This document shows positions 47,882 through 59,878 of a DNA stretch of 64,000 nucleotides, piece after piece. Numbering within the stretch: position 1 is the first letter of the stretch; every line of letters starts with the position of its first letter. The notes under the pieces were generated by a model. That model searched no databases. It was not told the DNA's origin and saw only the letters and a list, made by a program, of their open reading frames with translations. The DNA is from Hyperoplus lanceolatus (taxonomy: Eukaryota > Chordata > Actinopteri > Uranoscopiformes > Ammodytidae). The position numbers and the translations under genes were made by a program. The stretch is taken from assembly GCA_026929865.2 (NCBI GenBank), contig CM049404.1, positions 2,626,501 through 2,690,500 on the forward strand. The letters run 5' to 3'.

Positions 47882-48100
47882 GCAGCTCTGGAAAATATTA
47901 AGAGACCACTCCAAATGTTCAGTGTCTCTCGTTTTACTATTTAGAGGCATATGTTTGAGTAAAATGAACATTTTGGTTTTATTCTATACACTACTGACAA
48001 CATTTCTACAAAATTCCCCTCAAAAATATTGTCATTAAGTCATGTAGAGATGAAGATTTAAGAAAAATCCAGACTGGTCTCTTCATTTTTTCAGGAGCTG
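47882..48100. mobile_element. Short Tc1-type MITE (CAGCTCTGGAAAA ends), copy 2
   Basis: Inverted ends tgcagctctggaaaatatta and tttttcaggagctg, with ta on both sides. It is collinear in inverse with the copy at 35574-35781. Confidence 0.8.
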
Positions 48101-48154
48101 TATTTGATTTTGTGTATTACAAACTGAGATGTGTTTAAATGGATCACAATGGTT

Positions 48155-48418
48155 TGTGTTTAGGTATGCTCCTATATTTACTGCACTGATGTGTTGTTTT
48201 ACATGATTTATCTGGGCTAAATCCTCTTGTAACTGCCTCATATGTATTTAGGTATGCTCCTATATTTACTGCACAGATGTGTTGTTTAACATGATTTATC
48301 TGGGCTAAATCCTCTTGTAACTGCCTCATATGTATTTAGGTATGCTCCTATATTTACTGCACAGATGTGTTGTTTTACATGATATATCTGGGCTAAATCC
48401 TCTTGTAACTGCCTTATA
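48155..48418 (+). repeat. 88-bp minisatellite, three units
   Basis: The unit begins taggtatgctcctatattta at 48161, 48249 and 48337, giving an exact 88-bp period. Each unit includes catgatttatctgggctaaa and ends ctgcctcatatgtattt. Units differ by only a few bases, so the array is recent. Confidence 0.92.
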
Positions 48419-48649
48419 TTGCCAGTTTATTTGACAGTTTTGCACCTTACTATTTTTGATCCCTGCCTTGAATAAAATAGTATTTTTTCCAGAGGCAGAA
48501 CTAATGAATGCTGATCTGCTGTACTGCACGTTCTAATTAATCAACACCTTGCAAGTGAAGTGCCAAAGATACATGGCAGAAGATGAGCTCTGAGGCTACA
48601 TTTAAATACTACGCATATGTCTATATGTATATATATATTTTTTTTACCT

Positions 48650-48890
48650 TTATTTATACCGGTAAATCTCATTGAGACCGAAGACTCTTTTACAAGGGAG
48701 ACCTGTTCCCATTTACACGTTACCATTCACACACACATTCATACACCAATAGCAGGCTAACTATCGACATTCACACGAGGCAAGGTGTGTGAAGTGTCTT
48801 GCCCAAGCACACAACAACTAAGACACAGGTGGCAAGGCGGGGATCGAACCTCCAACCCTTTGATCATCGGCCGACCCGCTCTGAGCCACA
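48650..48890 (-). mobile_element. tRNA-derived SINE (minus strand)
   Basis: On the minus strand the B box is GGTTCGATCCC (about 48838-48852) and the body has tgtgcttgggcaagacactt. It ends in a T-rich plus-strand tail at 48640-48650. It is the same type as 41303-41648 with a different tail. Bases 48900-50276 after it are unassigned AT-rich DNA. Confidence 0.8.
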
Positions 48891-50276
48891 GTATATATAC
48901 CATACGCTGTAAGCCAGCCTACATGCTATGTAGGAGTTCAAGTTCATTTCCATGGTTAAAGAACACATATTACCTAGCTTGTAATAACCCAAGCATTATG
49001 CATGGTTTACATGGTGTACTATATGTTGTCATTTAAAAGTGCCTTCATCATTTCAAATGCAAATAAAACCTAACAAAATACAAATGTAAGGGTATGATGT
49101 TATGGTTACATTTTTATATATAACCGAGGTCATTAAATATTTTGAGTGCTTAATGTATATTGTGTGTAAGCTATAGGATCATGCATTGTACATACACATG
49201 GATTGCATTATATTATGTCTTTTTAAATGTAAACCCAGTTCTCATGGATTTGATCTAAGAATAGTGTTTTTTACCACGTTCTTGTTGCCTATTACTAGAG
49301 GAGATATGAGTTTTAATTCGTTTCATTTATAATAGTGTGTGATGTAGCGAATGTACAATTGTGTTGTCTAATGAAACCGCAGACAGTTACAGAAGCTAGT
49401 GGAAGTGAGGCTAGCAAGGCAGAAGTGAGCTCAAGACACCTGGCATACATGGACAACAACATTAGCGTTTATTTGCATCCGTTTTGTTATGTCTCCACCA
49501 ACTCATTTCAATCATGAAAGACTTCATGAACAAAAGGTTTAAGGATGAGATTTATTGCTGAAAACAGTTTTTATATGGATGTATTTAAATTAACCTACTG
49601 AATGCAGTTTAAATAACTATATACAATATTTTAAGCATCAGAGCAAAATAATTATTATTTTGTCTAATTAATTGTGCAGCTGGGTCAAATTTAACAATAG
49701 GATAGTGTCATATAGTCTCTGCTCTACCTGCACCCCAAATAATGCATTAACAATGCACCAGGAGTCAAAACTTCTATTTGTTTGCCATCAGCCGGTCTCA
49801 TGCTCCCTCAAACTGCCCTCTGGACATGTCATTATTTACCCAATTATAACAAGAATGTATTTTTTTATATTTGCTATATCCACAGCTGTCCAACCAAGCT
49901 CTGTTTAACGATGTATGACAGAGTCTGGTTAGCCTGCCCCTATGCTCCTGTGATTGGCAGACAAGCACTTGACACTTTTTTCAATCCATTCAATTATATT
50001 TGTGTGCTATTCTTTGAAAGCTTTTTTTAAATCAGATTTGGATGCTTTTTACCACCTTTGGTGTTTTAATAATATGGATTGTTTGTTATTGGTGAAGAGT
50101 CAGTGTGTACTAAATACATTATTTTTAAACAAAGAAAGGGAATTTAATGCATCGGCACTTTATTTATTTGTTCACAGAGCACGTGTGAAGGGGGAAATGC
50201 AGACAAACTGCTCTGAAATCCCCCTGCTGAGCACACAAATCTTCATAGTGCAATTAATACCACAGCGCATCACAAC

Positions 50277-50440
50277 CCAGTCTCACAGTGAAATGTGTAA
50301 TAGTAGTAGTTTCACAAAAACAACCTTAAAATTGTGAGTTTTCCCCCCTATTTATTTCTAATGGACAGCGTACATGTCACGTGAAACACAATCCAAGCTG
50401 TGGCCGCCATTCCATGGCTGTTATTCTTTTTAAAGATATT
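50277..50440 (+). repeat. Dispersed repeat family Q6, copy 2 (truncated)
   Basis: It begins acccagtctcacagtgaaat and runs through ggacagcgtacatgtcacgt, then is cut about 160 bp from its start by the SINE fragment at 50450. Confidence 0.7.
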
Positions 50441-50449
50441 CTTTGGGCA

Positions 50450-50575
50450 TTGTTATGCTTTATTTGATTGTGCAGAGAGACAGAGGTGAAATGGGGCAGA
50501 GAGGGGAGTGACTTGCAGAGAACGACCCCAGGTGGGAATCGAACCCGGGTCTGCTGCTGGGCCTGTTAGTTTTTT
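50450..50575 (-). mobile_element. SINE fragment (minus strand)
   Basis: On the minus strand the B box reads GGTTCGATTCCCACC within agcagacccgggttcgattc. Only the promoter-proximal part and a short body (tctctgcaagtcactcccc) remain. Confidence 0.65.
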
Positions 50576-50848
50576 TCGATCGCTAACCCACAGTGGGGAG
50601 CGATATGTGCAAAACTCTAACTCCAGTCTGCACTACCAACAGTCACCTGGAGCTGAACAGTTCACTTCACCTGCAAAATAGGCTCAGTGCAGCAAACACT
50701 ATGAACAATCCTCATTGAGATAACACACACTGTCACTCAGAACACACTCAGAGTAGAAACACTAGCATCAAACCCCAATACACAAATTACAAACTTGTAT
50801 TCTTTACAGTTGTAATGATTTGAGTGACTTCACACAAATAAACATTTG

Positions 50849-51865
50849 TGTTAGAGCCATGGAGAAGATAAGGCTGTTTGCCTTTTGTGCCCTATTTGTT
50901 TAATAATTTATTTTGCTTTAATTAATAATAATTATTCTTAACTTATTTTTGTTTTACATTGATATCTATTTAGTGGATTAGGTCTTGGCATGTTATTATT
51001 TTTTGTCTTTCTCCCACAGGTGGTTACTGTCGTAAAGCGTTGAAAGTGTGGTAAAACTGTGGTAAATTGGTCTCATGTGGGCTTCCTGCATAGTTATTGT
51101 ATTATTCGGAGCAGGTCGGGAGCTACACTTTCTGACCGTAGCCAGTGTATTTTTGTTCAGTATCTTTTGAGAATAAATCGACTACTTTTTCATTGTACAT
51201 CTAGCCTGGCATTCCCAGACCTGCCACTAGGCGCTGGCAAATTAAATTTGCTGCGCGTGTTGGTCTGGACACGCTCCGTTGAAGCTTTATCAAGAAAGCC
51301 AGAAATATGGCTGGTGGTTTCAATTGGTTCTATCTAATATGGGCGCGCCAGAGCCCTTTATATGGTACTCTGGGGCGGACGTAACCGGATGGCGACAGTG
51401 ACGTGGATGCGACGTCAAAGCCGTGATAGTAAACATCAAAGATGGCTGCGGATATGTTGTGTGAGTTTGAGACTGCTTTGGCCTCGACCCTTAACGATTT
51501 GGAAGACGGCACTCAAATCTTTCATTAGCAAGTAAGTGGAATGTTCTATTTTGCCGACCGACAACGGCAAACGTTTAATTTAACAGTTTAACAGCTGTCC
51601 GCTAAACGAAAGGGGCTTAGGTCGCCTTGTGCATCGCTCTGATTGGTTGTAGTGCTATCCAACTGCGTGCAGTGGCATTTGAAATGCACCTGTAGGAGCC
51701 GCCCCTTGAGTTGGAAATTACTATTGATCGTGGCCAGACCCTCTATCGTTCAAGATATCAGGGTCTGGATTTCCAGGCTCTTGTACATCGGCATTGGATT
51801 TACTATTTTGAGCACGAGTCCAGAAACCACGTCCTGCATAGAGTGGCAAACAGGTTGCCATTACA
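50849..51865 (+). repeat. 5' LTR of the BEL/Pao relic (interrupted)
   Basis: Limits come from the TSD at the left and from the shared terminal string gcatagagtggcaaacaggt...ttaca present again at the element's 3' end (54017-54046). Without the hAT at 51202-51781 and one TSD copy, the LTR is about 430 bp. agaataaatcg at about 51169 is a candidate poly(A) signal. Confidence 0.8.
51202..51781 (+). mobile_element. hAT-like family X, complete copy 3, with 8-bp TSD TGTACATC
   Basis: The TSD TGTACATC is exact at 51194-51201 and 51782-51789. Inverted ends are TAGCCTGGCATTCCCAGACC and gggtctggatttccaggct. This 580-bp copy defines the family. It contains a short frame, ATGGCTGCGGATATGTTGTG (51441-), that continues ...LNDLEDGTQIFH and stops next to a gt dinucleotide, looking like a relict first exon. 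Confidence 0.87.
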
Positions 51866-52132
51866 AAAGTCAGAAAATTGCTCCGCAAGAAAAAGGATTA
51901 TCAAGCTACCGCGACGCACAAAGAGGACTTGGCTGGGATACAATATGGACTCCCCACGGACTTTTGGACGGCCAAACATATGGAACAGCATCACTTGTAT
52001 TTAACGGAGCGCATGTGTTTGCTAGAAGAAGGAAACCCTCTGGACATGTCAGCTAAGTGATTGTGGAGCTATTGGAGCAACCTAAATCATAAGGATTAAT
52101 TGCCTTGAAGAGTTTTTGACAAAGCAGTTAAT

Positions 52133-54035
52133 ATGGAGCCGACTGAAGCTAAGAGGGTATCAAAGCCAACAGCTAAAGCGTATGAGGAGAAGCTCAAACG
52201 GCTTAAAGGAACAAGGACAGCTAAGCTGACCAATCTTACTAAAAAGAGGAAGGAACTTGATGCTTTAATGGAGGATGATGGCAATTCTAAAAAAGTGAGT
52301 GTGATAATAGAAGCTGCTTTCACAGACATGTACACAGAGTCCTGTGACGCAAATGAGGCAGTTAAAAACTATTTGAATGTGGAAGAGGTTCTTCATGATC
52401 AGACACAGTGGTATGAGCCAAAAGCCATTGACTTAAAGAATTTTGTGGAGAAAGTTGAAAGTTGGCTGGAGAGAGTTAAACGTCAAGATGATGACGCCAA
52501 GAAAGTTGATGCTGAAATCCAGCCTGAAGACAGTGTCTCAGTAGCAGGAGGAAGCAAGCAAGTCAATCTGTTTCGGTTGTGTCTTCTACAGCATCTTCTA
52601 CCAGGCTTAAAGTAGAAGCTGAACAGGCAGCACTGTTAGCACGTGCAGAATCACTAAAGCAGTTGCAGCAATTTGAGAGAGAAGAGGCTCGGCTTAAAGC
52701 AAGAAAACAGGAATTTGAGTTGAGAACAGCCATCGCTGAAACAAATGCAAAGCTGGAGGTGCTTGTTGTAGATGGGCCACCTTGCAACACTTCTGCTGAA
52801 ACTAAAGATGGTATGGCTGCCTACTTTAATGCTGCAAGGCAGGGTAGTGAGGGCGGCTTCAGAGCCGTGCAGTCAGACTGTGGAGCTTCTCATGTAATGA
52901 GTGCATCAGATGTGGGACAGGGAACAAGGCCTCCAATTGACACACAACAATGTAGCAGGCTCCACCAACCAACTGCTAATGTCAGCTACCAGCCCAACAC
53001 AGAACAGAGCAGTTCAAGCAATATTCAAGATTTGCTGAGCGTCATGCAGCAACAAAATAAGATTACAGAGCTGTTGGTGAAGCAACAAAAAGTGTCCACT
53101 CTCCCACGGATGGAGATCCCAGTTTTCGATGGAGATCCCTTGGAGTTTGGTTTTTTCATGAAAACGTTTGAGCATGGGATCGAGGATAGGACTGACAGCA
53201 ACAGGGATAGGCTGCATTTCCTTCAGCAGTTCACCCGTGGCAGACCAAAGATCCTAGTGCGCAGCTGTTCACATATGCATCCTGACAGAGGCTATGTAGA
53301 AGCAAAGAAGCTTTTGAACGAACACTTTGGTAATGAGTATACCATCGCCTCTGCCTACACCGAAAAAGCCCTGAAATGGCCTGTAATTAGGTCAGATGAT
53401 GGAGAAGCCCTCACAGAGTTTGCCGTGTTCCTCACCGGTTGCTGCAATACAGTTTACAGCATGGAGTACATTGAAGAAATGGATAGCCCTACTAATATGA
53501 GGATTGTCATTTCCAAGCTTCCCTTTAAGTTAAGAGAAAGGTGGAGGGGAGTTGCTTTTGACATGCAGGAAAGGACAAGTTTGAGAGCCAGGTTCAGTGA
53601 CTTAGTCAGCTTTGTGGACAAGCAGGCAAGAATCACTTCTCACCCTTTATTTGGCAATTTACAAGGGCCCATGTTATCAAGCCACGGAAACCAGCTAAAA
53701 GCAGGAAAAAAAAGTCCTCCAAGATTCAAGGAAAGGAAATACACTTTTGCAACGGATGTAACCCCTATTCCAAGCCACACAGAGCAAGGAAATAAGGATA
53801 TGGAAAATAATGCTTACAGAACAGGAGAGCAATGTCTTTTTTGTCACAAAGCTGGACATAACCTGGATTTTTGCAAGCTCATTAAACAGAAGCCTCACAA
53901 GGAAAAGATGGATTTCCTTAAATCCAAAGTTGTGTGCTTCCGATGCCTTTCACAGGGTCACTTTGTCAACAAAGACTCACCTGTCAAACATGTTCTCAGA
54001 AACACCCCACCGTCCTGCATAGAGTGGCAAACAGG
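52133..54035 (+). pseudogene. BEL/Pao gag, frameshifted and truncated
   Basis: The first frame starts MEPTEAKRVSKPTAKAYEEK (52133) and is lost by a frameshift near 52550; the second continues from about 52560. An N-terminal coiled-coil-like region, rich in EEARLKARKQ, precedes the DUF1759 gag core of Pao elements: LPRMEIPVFDGDPLEFGFFM (about 53100-53160), then RLHFLQQFTRG and ALTEFAVFLTGC. One CCHC zinc knuckle is intact (CLFCHKAGHNLDFC, 53833-53874). The second (CFRCLSQGHFVNK) is followed by another frameshift; the third frame then reads CQTCSQKHPTVLH before the LTR fusion. It cannot make a full gag. Confidence 0.87.
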
Positions 54036-54189
54036 TTGCCATTACAATTTGTTTTCGAGTTATATTCTTCCTTATGAACATTTTTATTTCATAACATACC
54101 AGTTATTTAGGTAAACAAGAAGGAATCAGCAGTTTGCTACAATAGATGTATATTTCTATTTTAAAATTGTATTTATACCGTTTCCAATA

Positions 54190-54466
54190 TATATCATTAT
54201 CAGCTAGCAGAAGTCATATTCGTGATAACCATCAAACTACATCGTTGTTATCAAAAACCCATTTAATAGCTTAAACATCTTTAAAACAGTAGAATAAAAG
54301 CTGTGGCAATGGCTTGGAAACTAGAAAGTCACGTGACATTAGAAATGAATAGGGGGAAAGAAATAAAAAACTCACAATTTCAAGGTTGTTTTTGTGAAAA
54401 TATTACATTTTGCGCTGTGGACCAACGTAACTATTACACAATTCACTGTAAGACTGGGTTGCTATT
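54190..54466 (-). repeat. Dispersed repeat family Q6, copy 3 (inverted)
   Basis: The inverse of the 19349 copy: atcaaaaacccatttaatag, gaaagtcacgtgacattaga, gcgctgtggaccaacgtaac, ending actgtaagactgggtt. Confidence 0.7.
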
Positions 54467-55692
54467 ACGTGGATGAAGTGGATCCATGACCCCGTCTCCT
54501 GCAGCTCCGCGTGGATAAAATACTCAAAATGTTGCGTCACATGCTGCAGCACAGAAGTGGGATGAGAATGTTGAGATCGTTTTTATTTTACATTAGTAAG
54601 AGTAAGCAATGCAGCAGCATATTTGTCTTTTTCTATTTCCTTGTTAGAGAAGTTTGTTTTTGTTTTTTTGTGTTTCCCTGTCCCCCTTGCCCGCTTCCTC
54701 AAGTCAACGGTATACATGTAGTGCAAATCCCTTAGGATACTGTGCTAAAACAGAGCAGACTGCGGGAGCTAATTCGCTGCAATTCATAGAGCTATTAGCG
54801 CGCCCAATCCATTCTTAGTGGATGTGGCCTTATGTGTGAATGAAAGACAGGTTTCCAGCTGATCATATGGAAGTGGATGAAAGAAGGTGACTGTCCTTAA
54901 GGTTTACGTGTTCTCAATTATTGTAGATGGAGGCCTAGGTAATACACACTCACGCATACATACACACACACACACACACACATACACACACACAATCACT
55001 AACAATGCTCTAGGTACGGATACACATAATCAGATTTTGCCTTGATCTAGTCGCACAGTTAATCATGTAAGGCTTTACTTTATTAAAGTCTCATTTCAGA
55101 CAAATATGCTAAATTGGATTGCTGGAATAAAAAGCCCCTGAGGGATGAATGGCTGTGCGGTTTCCACTCTGGCCTTCTAAATGTATGTGGGCTGGCTTAA
55201 TTGGGGCTAGGTCTTATCAAAACTGTGTAGTGTGTTTTTGAGCCTAACTCGAGGTTGCTATGGCAACAGGCCAGTAGGTAACAGAGGTCTCAAACACGAT
55301 TGGAGAAATAAGAAAAATACTGTCCACGCTGGAAACACAAGACTAACTTCCAAAACTGCCTAATGAGCATCCTACTTTTTCTTGTTTGTCACTTGGGGGG
55401 AAAAGATATTCTATTAATCATTACTCGCTAGGCCTGTATGAAAAATGTTAAACTTTTAAGACACATTTATAGTGGTCCAATCATCTCTAGTTATAGAATA
55501 TCTGCTAAGTGACTAAAAGCTAACAATTTTTCCCATAAACGCATCATGTTATACGTTTATATTACCTTTATTTGAAAACAGGCATCAGGGCACACTGTTA
55601 TAACGCAGAGCTCCATCAACACCAGTTATTGTAATACTAAGAAAATGACATGTTAACTAAATGCTTTCCTCTAGACCGGTAACTTTTAATTT
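54467..55692. other. Unassigned intergenic DNA with a (CA)n tract
   Basis: A CA microsatellite lies at 54963-54994. No gene or transposon end was recognised elsewhere. Confidence 0.5.
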
Positions 55693-55696
55693 TTAA

Positions 55697-56159
55697 AGGT
55701 GAAGTAAGCGATTTATTTATGTGAATATATGTGTTAAATCACTCTTTATTCATACAGTGATCACTTATATAGTGTGCGCGATTCATAAAGCCGATCTCTC
55801 AGTCACTCGCTCTGCATGTAATTCGCAAATAAACTTTTCGGGGATCCCACTACTGATAACCAATCAGAAGAGAGAACGCTACAAACTGGCACCCGTCTCA
55901 CTGACGGTGCACGAGCAGAGAGACAGATTGGTGAATGTGTATGCGCCTACAAGGGCGGAGCAGGTAACAATCCTTCTCAATGTATGTTTTGATGGTTTTT
56001 ATCATGTTATCACACTTATGGATCTGAGATGATGCTAGATAACTCGCTGCTTGAAGACCGCAGTGCATTCATGTGGTGACGTGGGGACGAGGGAGGGGAC
56101 TGCTAACTGCAGTCACCGACAGGAAGTTAGCTAAACTGATCATTTCGCTTACTGAACCT
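55697..56159. mobile_element. TTAA-flanked MITE, family T1, copy 3 (inverted)
   Basis: TTAA at 55693-55696 and 56160-56163. It begins AGGTGAAGTAAGCG and ends CGCTTACTGAACCT, the inverse of copies 1 and 2. Confidence 0.85.
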
Positions 56160-57349
56160 TTAAGCTGCAAACATATAGCTTGGAAATCCAGACCCACATC
56201 TACACTGTGTGCACAATTATTAGGCAAGTTGTATTTTTGAGGATTCATTTTATTATTGAACAACTACAGTGCTCTCGGTCAATCCAAAATGTTAATGAAC
56301 CTAAACCTTAATGTTTACGAAAGTAAAAGTGAGGTTTTGTCTTTCTTACGAGCAGGGGCGCGTAATGGGGTGAAAAGTTAGGACGATTCTAAGGGCCCAT
56401 GACTGGCAGGGGCCCAAAAATATTAGAACTTAAGGATTTCAATACTTTATCTTCAATCAATACTCTCCATTAATAAAACATTGTATCTAACGTGAAACAA
56501 ATAAAATTAATGGTTCAATTAAAAGTGTTCTGACAAAAAGCAACAATTTCAAAACTCTGTACACCCCCCTGTATTTAGAAGTAATGGTTTGGTCCGCTTT
56601 TCAAACAGCTCCGCATCTAGCCCCCCCCCCTCCTTTTTTCCCCAAGTTTTTTTCTTTTTTCCCCACCACAATTTTTGTGTTTTTTGGGGGGGAAAAAAAA
56701 ATTTTTTTTTTTTTCCTTCGTTAGGAGGTAGGGGGTTTACAGAGCCGAGGCGTTTGTTGCGCCAACTAATTCTCAATGGAGAGGCGAGCGGGGCCGGGCA
56801 GAGACAAGCGGCACGACAAGCGGGCAGGGGCGGTCTCAAAGATCTCGGGGCCCGTTTCAAGTTCAAGACCCAGTGTGCGGGGCCCCCACTTTTTTTTTTT
56901 TTTTAAATAAATAATGCTTGCTCCCCGCGAAAAAAAAAATATTGTGGAAACCATTTGGTTCTTAGACGGATTATGAGATAATGGGCCCAGAGGGTGGATA
57001 GCTACTTTTTTATGAACAGTAAAGAAAAAAAGAAAAAAGAAAGGAAGATAAAAGTTAAGAAGATGGAGCAACACGTTGCTGTTTTGTTATTTTTTATTTT
57101 ATTTTATGCAATCTCTGAAAAAAACGCAATGAATCTTGGGATATGTTGGGCCACGAAGGATACATCTGATGCAGCCTTCAAAACCGTGAAACGAAGGCTG
57201 CATTTCTCGGCCGCATATGAGGAGCCTTGTAAGGAGCCTTGCAAAAGGGACAGCCTTTGCGCGCCTCTATGACGCAATCGGTCTTCAAATGCAGCCTGCG
57301 TAGGCTGCAACCCCTGAATCAAGACACAGCCAGCATCATCTACACCTGA

Positions 57350-57520
57350 TTGCAATGAGTTGATCCATTGTCACCTCTCACGGAGCTGAACGAGTATGTG
57401 TCCCCACACATAGCGAATGAACGAGAGACGGCAGTTAGTTATGGATCACGATGAGGTAATGTGTTTATGTTGTTGTAAATAATGACTATTTCAGATGAAT
57501 AATGGTCATCTGATGATGCT
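57350..57520 (+). repeat. Dispersed repeat family Q8, copy 2 (inverted relative to copy 1)
   Basis: The blocks tcacggagctgaacgag, gcgaatgaacgagagacggc, atggatcacgatgaggtaat and gtaaataatgactatttcag match 20319-20490 in inverse. Confidence 0.7.
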
Positions 57521-57757
57521 GGTGAGGCAAAGTAAACTTTGTTTTAGTAGGCTACCGCTCTAGGAGTAAACACTGCAGTCTAGGTTCACTCTGTGAAATT
57601 GTGTATACGTTGCTTGGCAACGCCCTTCCGCTTGCCTATCACTCTCCCTTCTAGCTTTTCTTCATTGCATTTTCTTTTTTTTCTTTGATGGTTCAGCCCC
57701 GTTATCAGTCATTATGACGACAAATAACTGTCTCAAACAAGGCTCCCGCTCCCCTTC

Positions 57758-58279
57758 TAGGGTGACCAGATCGCATTTCCATTACTTTTCACACGTCCCG
57801 CAAATTGAGACGTTGTCCCGCATTGTTATTGAAAGTGAGCCCCCCTTTTTAAATGCGTGTTTTATAATCTGGCATGTATCCGATAGCTGTGAGGAGACAG
57901 CAGTCTCCGTTTGTCTGTGTGTGTGTATCGGGCTGCTGGGCTCTGTGAAGGTGCTGCCTGCAGTGCTTCAACGTTTACCTTCCTGTTACTTCAAAATAAA
58001 AGCCAACTCACGTTTATCAAGTGAAATGCTAATGTGAAGCCAGTGAAATGCTTTTAATGTGAAGCCGCAGCCTTAATGCTCTATTTGTTAAACAGTAGCT
58101 AACTTAACTGCTGCGCGCTGATCTAAAGATAGTGTTTTTTTAAGATAGAAAGCCGTGTCTCTGGCATTACCGGTGGTGACACGAGTTTATTTTGCTAAAA
58201 AAACGGCACTTTGTCCGCATTGTCCCGCACAAACGTAGTCTTTGTCCCACATCTGGTGAATTGGGATCTGGTCTCCCTA
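57758..58279. mobile_element. 522-bp hAT MITE with 8-bp TSD TCCCCTTC
   Basis: Exact TSD at 57750-57757 and 58280-58287. Ends TAGGGTGACCAGAT and ATCTGGTCTCCCTA. Repeated gtcccgca motifs flank the interior (57797-57820 and 58217-58230). It lies within the hAT at 56353-58680. Confidence 0.88.
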
Positions 58280-58862
58280 TCCCCTTCCCTCACCTGGAGT
58301 GATAGGCTTCTCAAATCGCGTTCCTGCGCCACACTGAAATCTGCGACCAATACGGATATGTGACCATAGAGCATGCACGCGTGAACCGAAAATCGGACTG
58401 GGTGTGCGACCAGATCAAATGCAGTAATAAAAACTATATGAAAACGTCTTTCTTTGCACTGATGGTCTCGTTTGCTGTTAAAGGTAATTTATGATTATGA
58501 GAGGAAACATGAGGCTGTTTAAAAGATATTTAAATGTTACTCGTAGCCGCTTTAAGCTTCAATGGGTATGTTGGGTTCTGGATGTTCCCTTACAGAACAT
58601 TGCATTTGCTTGGCGTGGCCTGGTTGGGGGCCCAGAGTGATATCTTTTCATGGAGCCCAAAATCTCTGGCGGCGCCCCTGCTTACGAGAATATATATATG
58701 TGCACAATTATTAGGCAACTATTAGTCTGCAGAATTATTATGCAACTAAATAAAAAAACTAACATTTTTCCATCTCACTTGTTTATTTTCATCTGTTAAA
58801 GTGAGAATAATAAAACAACTCAAAATTTACAAATAAAAATTTCCGACATGAAAAAAAATAAA

Positions 58863-59878
58863 TCAGTGACCAATATAGCCACCATTCTTTTCAATAACTG
58901 TCACAAGCCTTCCATTCCTGGAGTCTGTCAGTTTCTTGATCTGTTGACGATCAACTTTTTGTGCAGCAGCCACCACAGCCTCCCAGACACTGTTCCGAGA
59001 GGTGTACTGATTTCCTTCACTGTAAATATCCTGTTTAAGCAGGGCCCACAGGTTCTCAATAGGGTTTAGGTCAGGTGAGGAAGGGGGCCATTTCATTATG
59101 TTTTCATCCTTAAGGCCTTTACTGGCTAGCCATGCAATTGAGTACTTGATGCATGTGATGGAGCATTGTCCTGCATAAAAATCATGGTCTTCTTGAAAGA
59201 TGCAGACTTTTTCCTGTACCACTGCTTGAAGAAAGTATCTTCTAGAAACTGGCAGTAGGTTTGGGAGTTGATTTTGAGGCCATCTTCAACCCGAAAAGGT
59301 CCAACTAGCTCATCTTTAATAATACCAGCCCATACCAGTACCCCACCTCCACCTTGCTGGCGTCTGAGCCGAAGTGGAGCTCTGTGTCCGTTACTGATCC
59401 AGCCACGGGCCCATCCATCTGGTCCATCAAGAGTCACTCTCATCTCATCAGTCCATAACACCTTTGAAAAATCTATCTTCAGGTATTTCTTGGCCCAGTC
59501 TTGACGTTCCAACTTGTGTGTTTTGTTCAGTGGTGGTCGGGTTTCAGCCTTCCTTACCTTGGCCATGTCTCTAAGCACTGAACACCTTGTACTTCTGAGC
59601 ACTCCAGGTAGGTTGCAGTTCTGAAATATGGCAGAACTGGAGGATAATGGGTTCCTGGTAGCTTCACGTTTGACTCTTCTCAAATCTTTGGCAGTTAATT
59701 TGCGTCTTTTTTTCTCAATACGTTTCTTGCGACCTTGTTGGCTATTTGCAACAAAACGTTTGATGGTTCTGTGGTCACGCCCTAATATCTTAGCAATTTC
59801 AAGAGTGCTGCATCCCTCTGAAAGACTATTTAAAAATGTTTACTTTTCAGAGTCTGTTAAATCTCTTTTCTTGCCCAT
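58863..59878 (-). pseudogene. Tc1/mariner (DD34E) transposase, nearly full length, two lesions
   Basis: The ATG is at 59878 (MGKKRDLTDSEK). A stop replaces codon 13. The HTH EIAKILGRDHRTIKRFV follows, then a basic linker KKRIEKKRRK. Catalytic blocks: VLWTDEMR (about 59447), FMQDNAPSH (about 59165) and [11 protein letters not shown] (about 59050-59080). A frameshift lies just after NAPSHAS at about 59140. The C-terminus ends VIEKNGGYIGH. About 338 codons, the expected length. All three acidic residues remain; the two lesions make it inactive. This is the best-preserved transposase in the window. Confidence 0.9.

Larger units (their letters stand above)
50849..54046 (+). mobile_element. BEL/Pao LTR retrotransposon relic, pol deleted, 5-bp TSD ATTTG
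   Basis: Flanked by exact ATTTG at 50844-50848 and 54047-54051. It begins TGTTAGAGCC and ends GCCATTACA, in the TG...CA style of BEL/Pao LTRs. The 5' LTR is 50849-51865 and contains a hAT insertion. Gag follows at 52133. Protease, reverse transcriptase, RNase H and integrase are absent: gag runs directly into the last ~36 bp of the 3' LTR at about 54010. The primer-binding site is not obvious. It is a dead, non-autonomous copy. Confidence 0.85.
56353..58680. mobile_element. hAT element with 8-bp TSD CTTACGAG, inserted in the mariner
   Basis: Exact TSD CTTACGAG at 56345-56352 and 58681-58688. Ends CAGGGGCGCGTAAT and GGCGGCGCCCCTG. The 2.3-kb interior has homopolymer-rich sequence (56620-56720), a second caggggcggtctc start near 56824, a Q8 repeat and a smaller hAT. 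No transposase was recognised. Confidence 0.87.

Noticed and set aside
48155-48418. Regular spaced repeats resembling a CRISPR array
   Set aside because: The units are contiguous 88-bp tandem copies with no unique spacers, in a vertebrate genome: a minisatellite.
52096-52335. Minus-strand frame opposite the start of gag
   Set aside because: It is a shadow of the gag coding frame.
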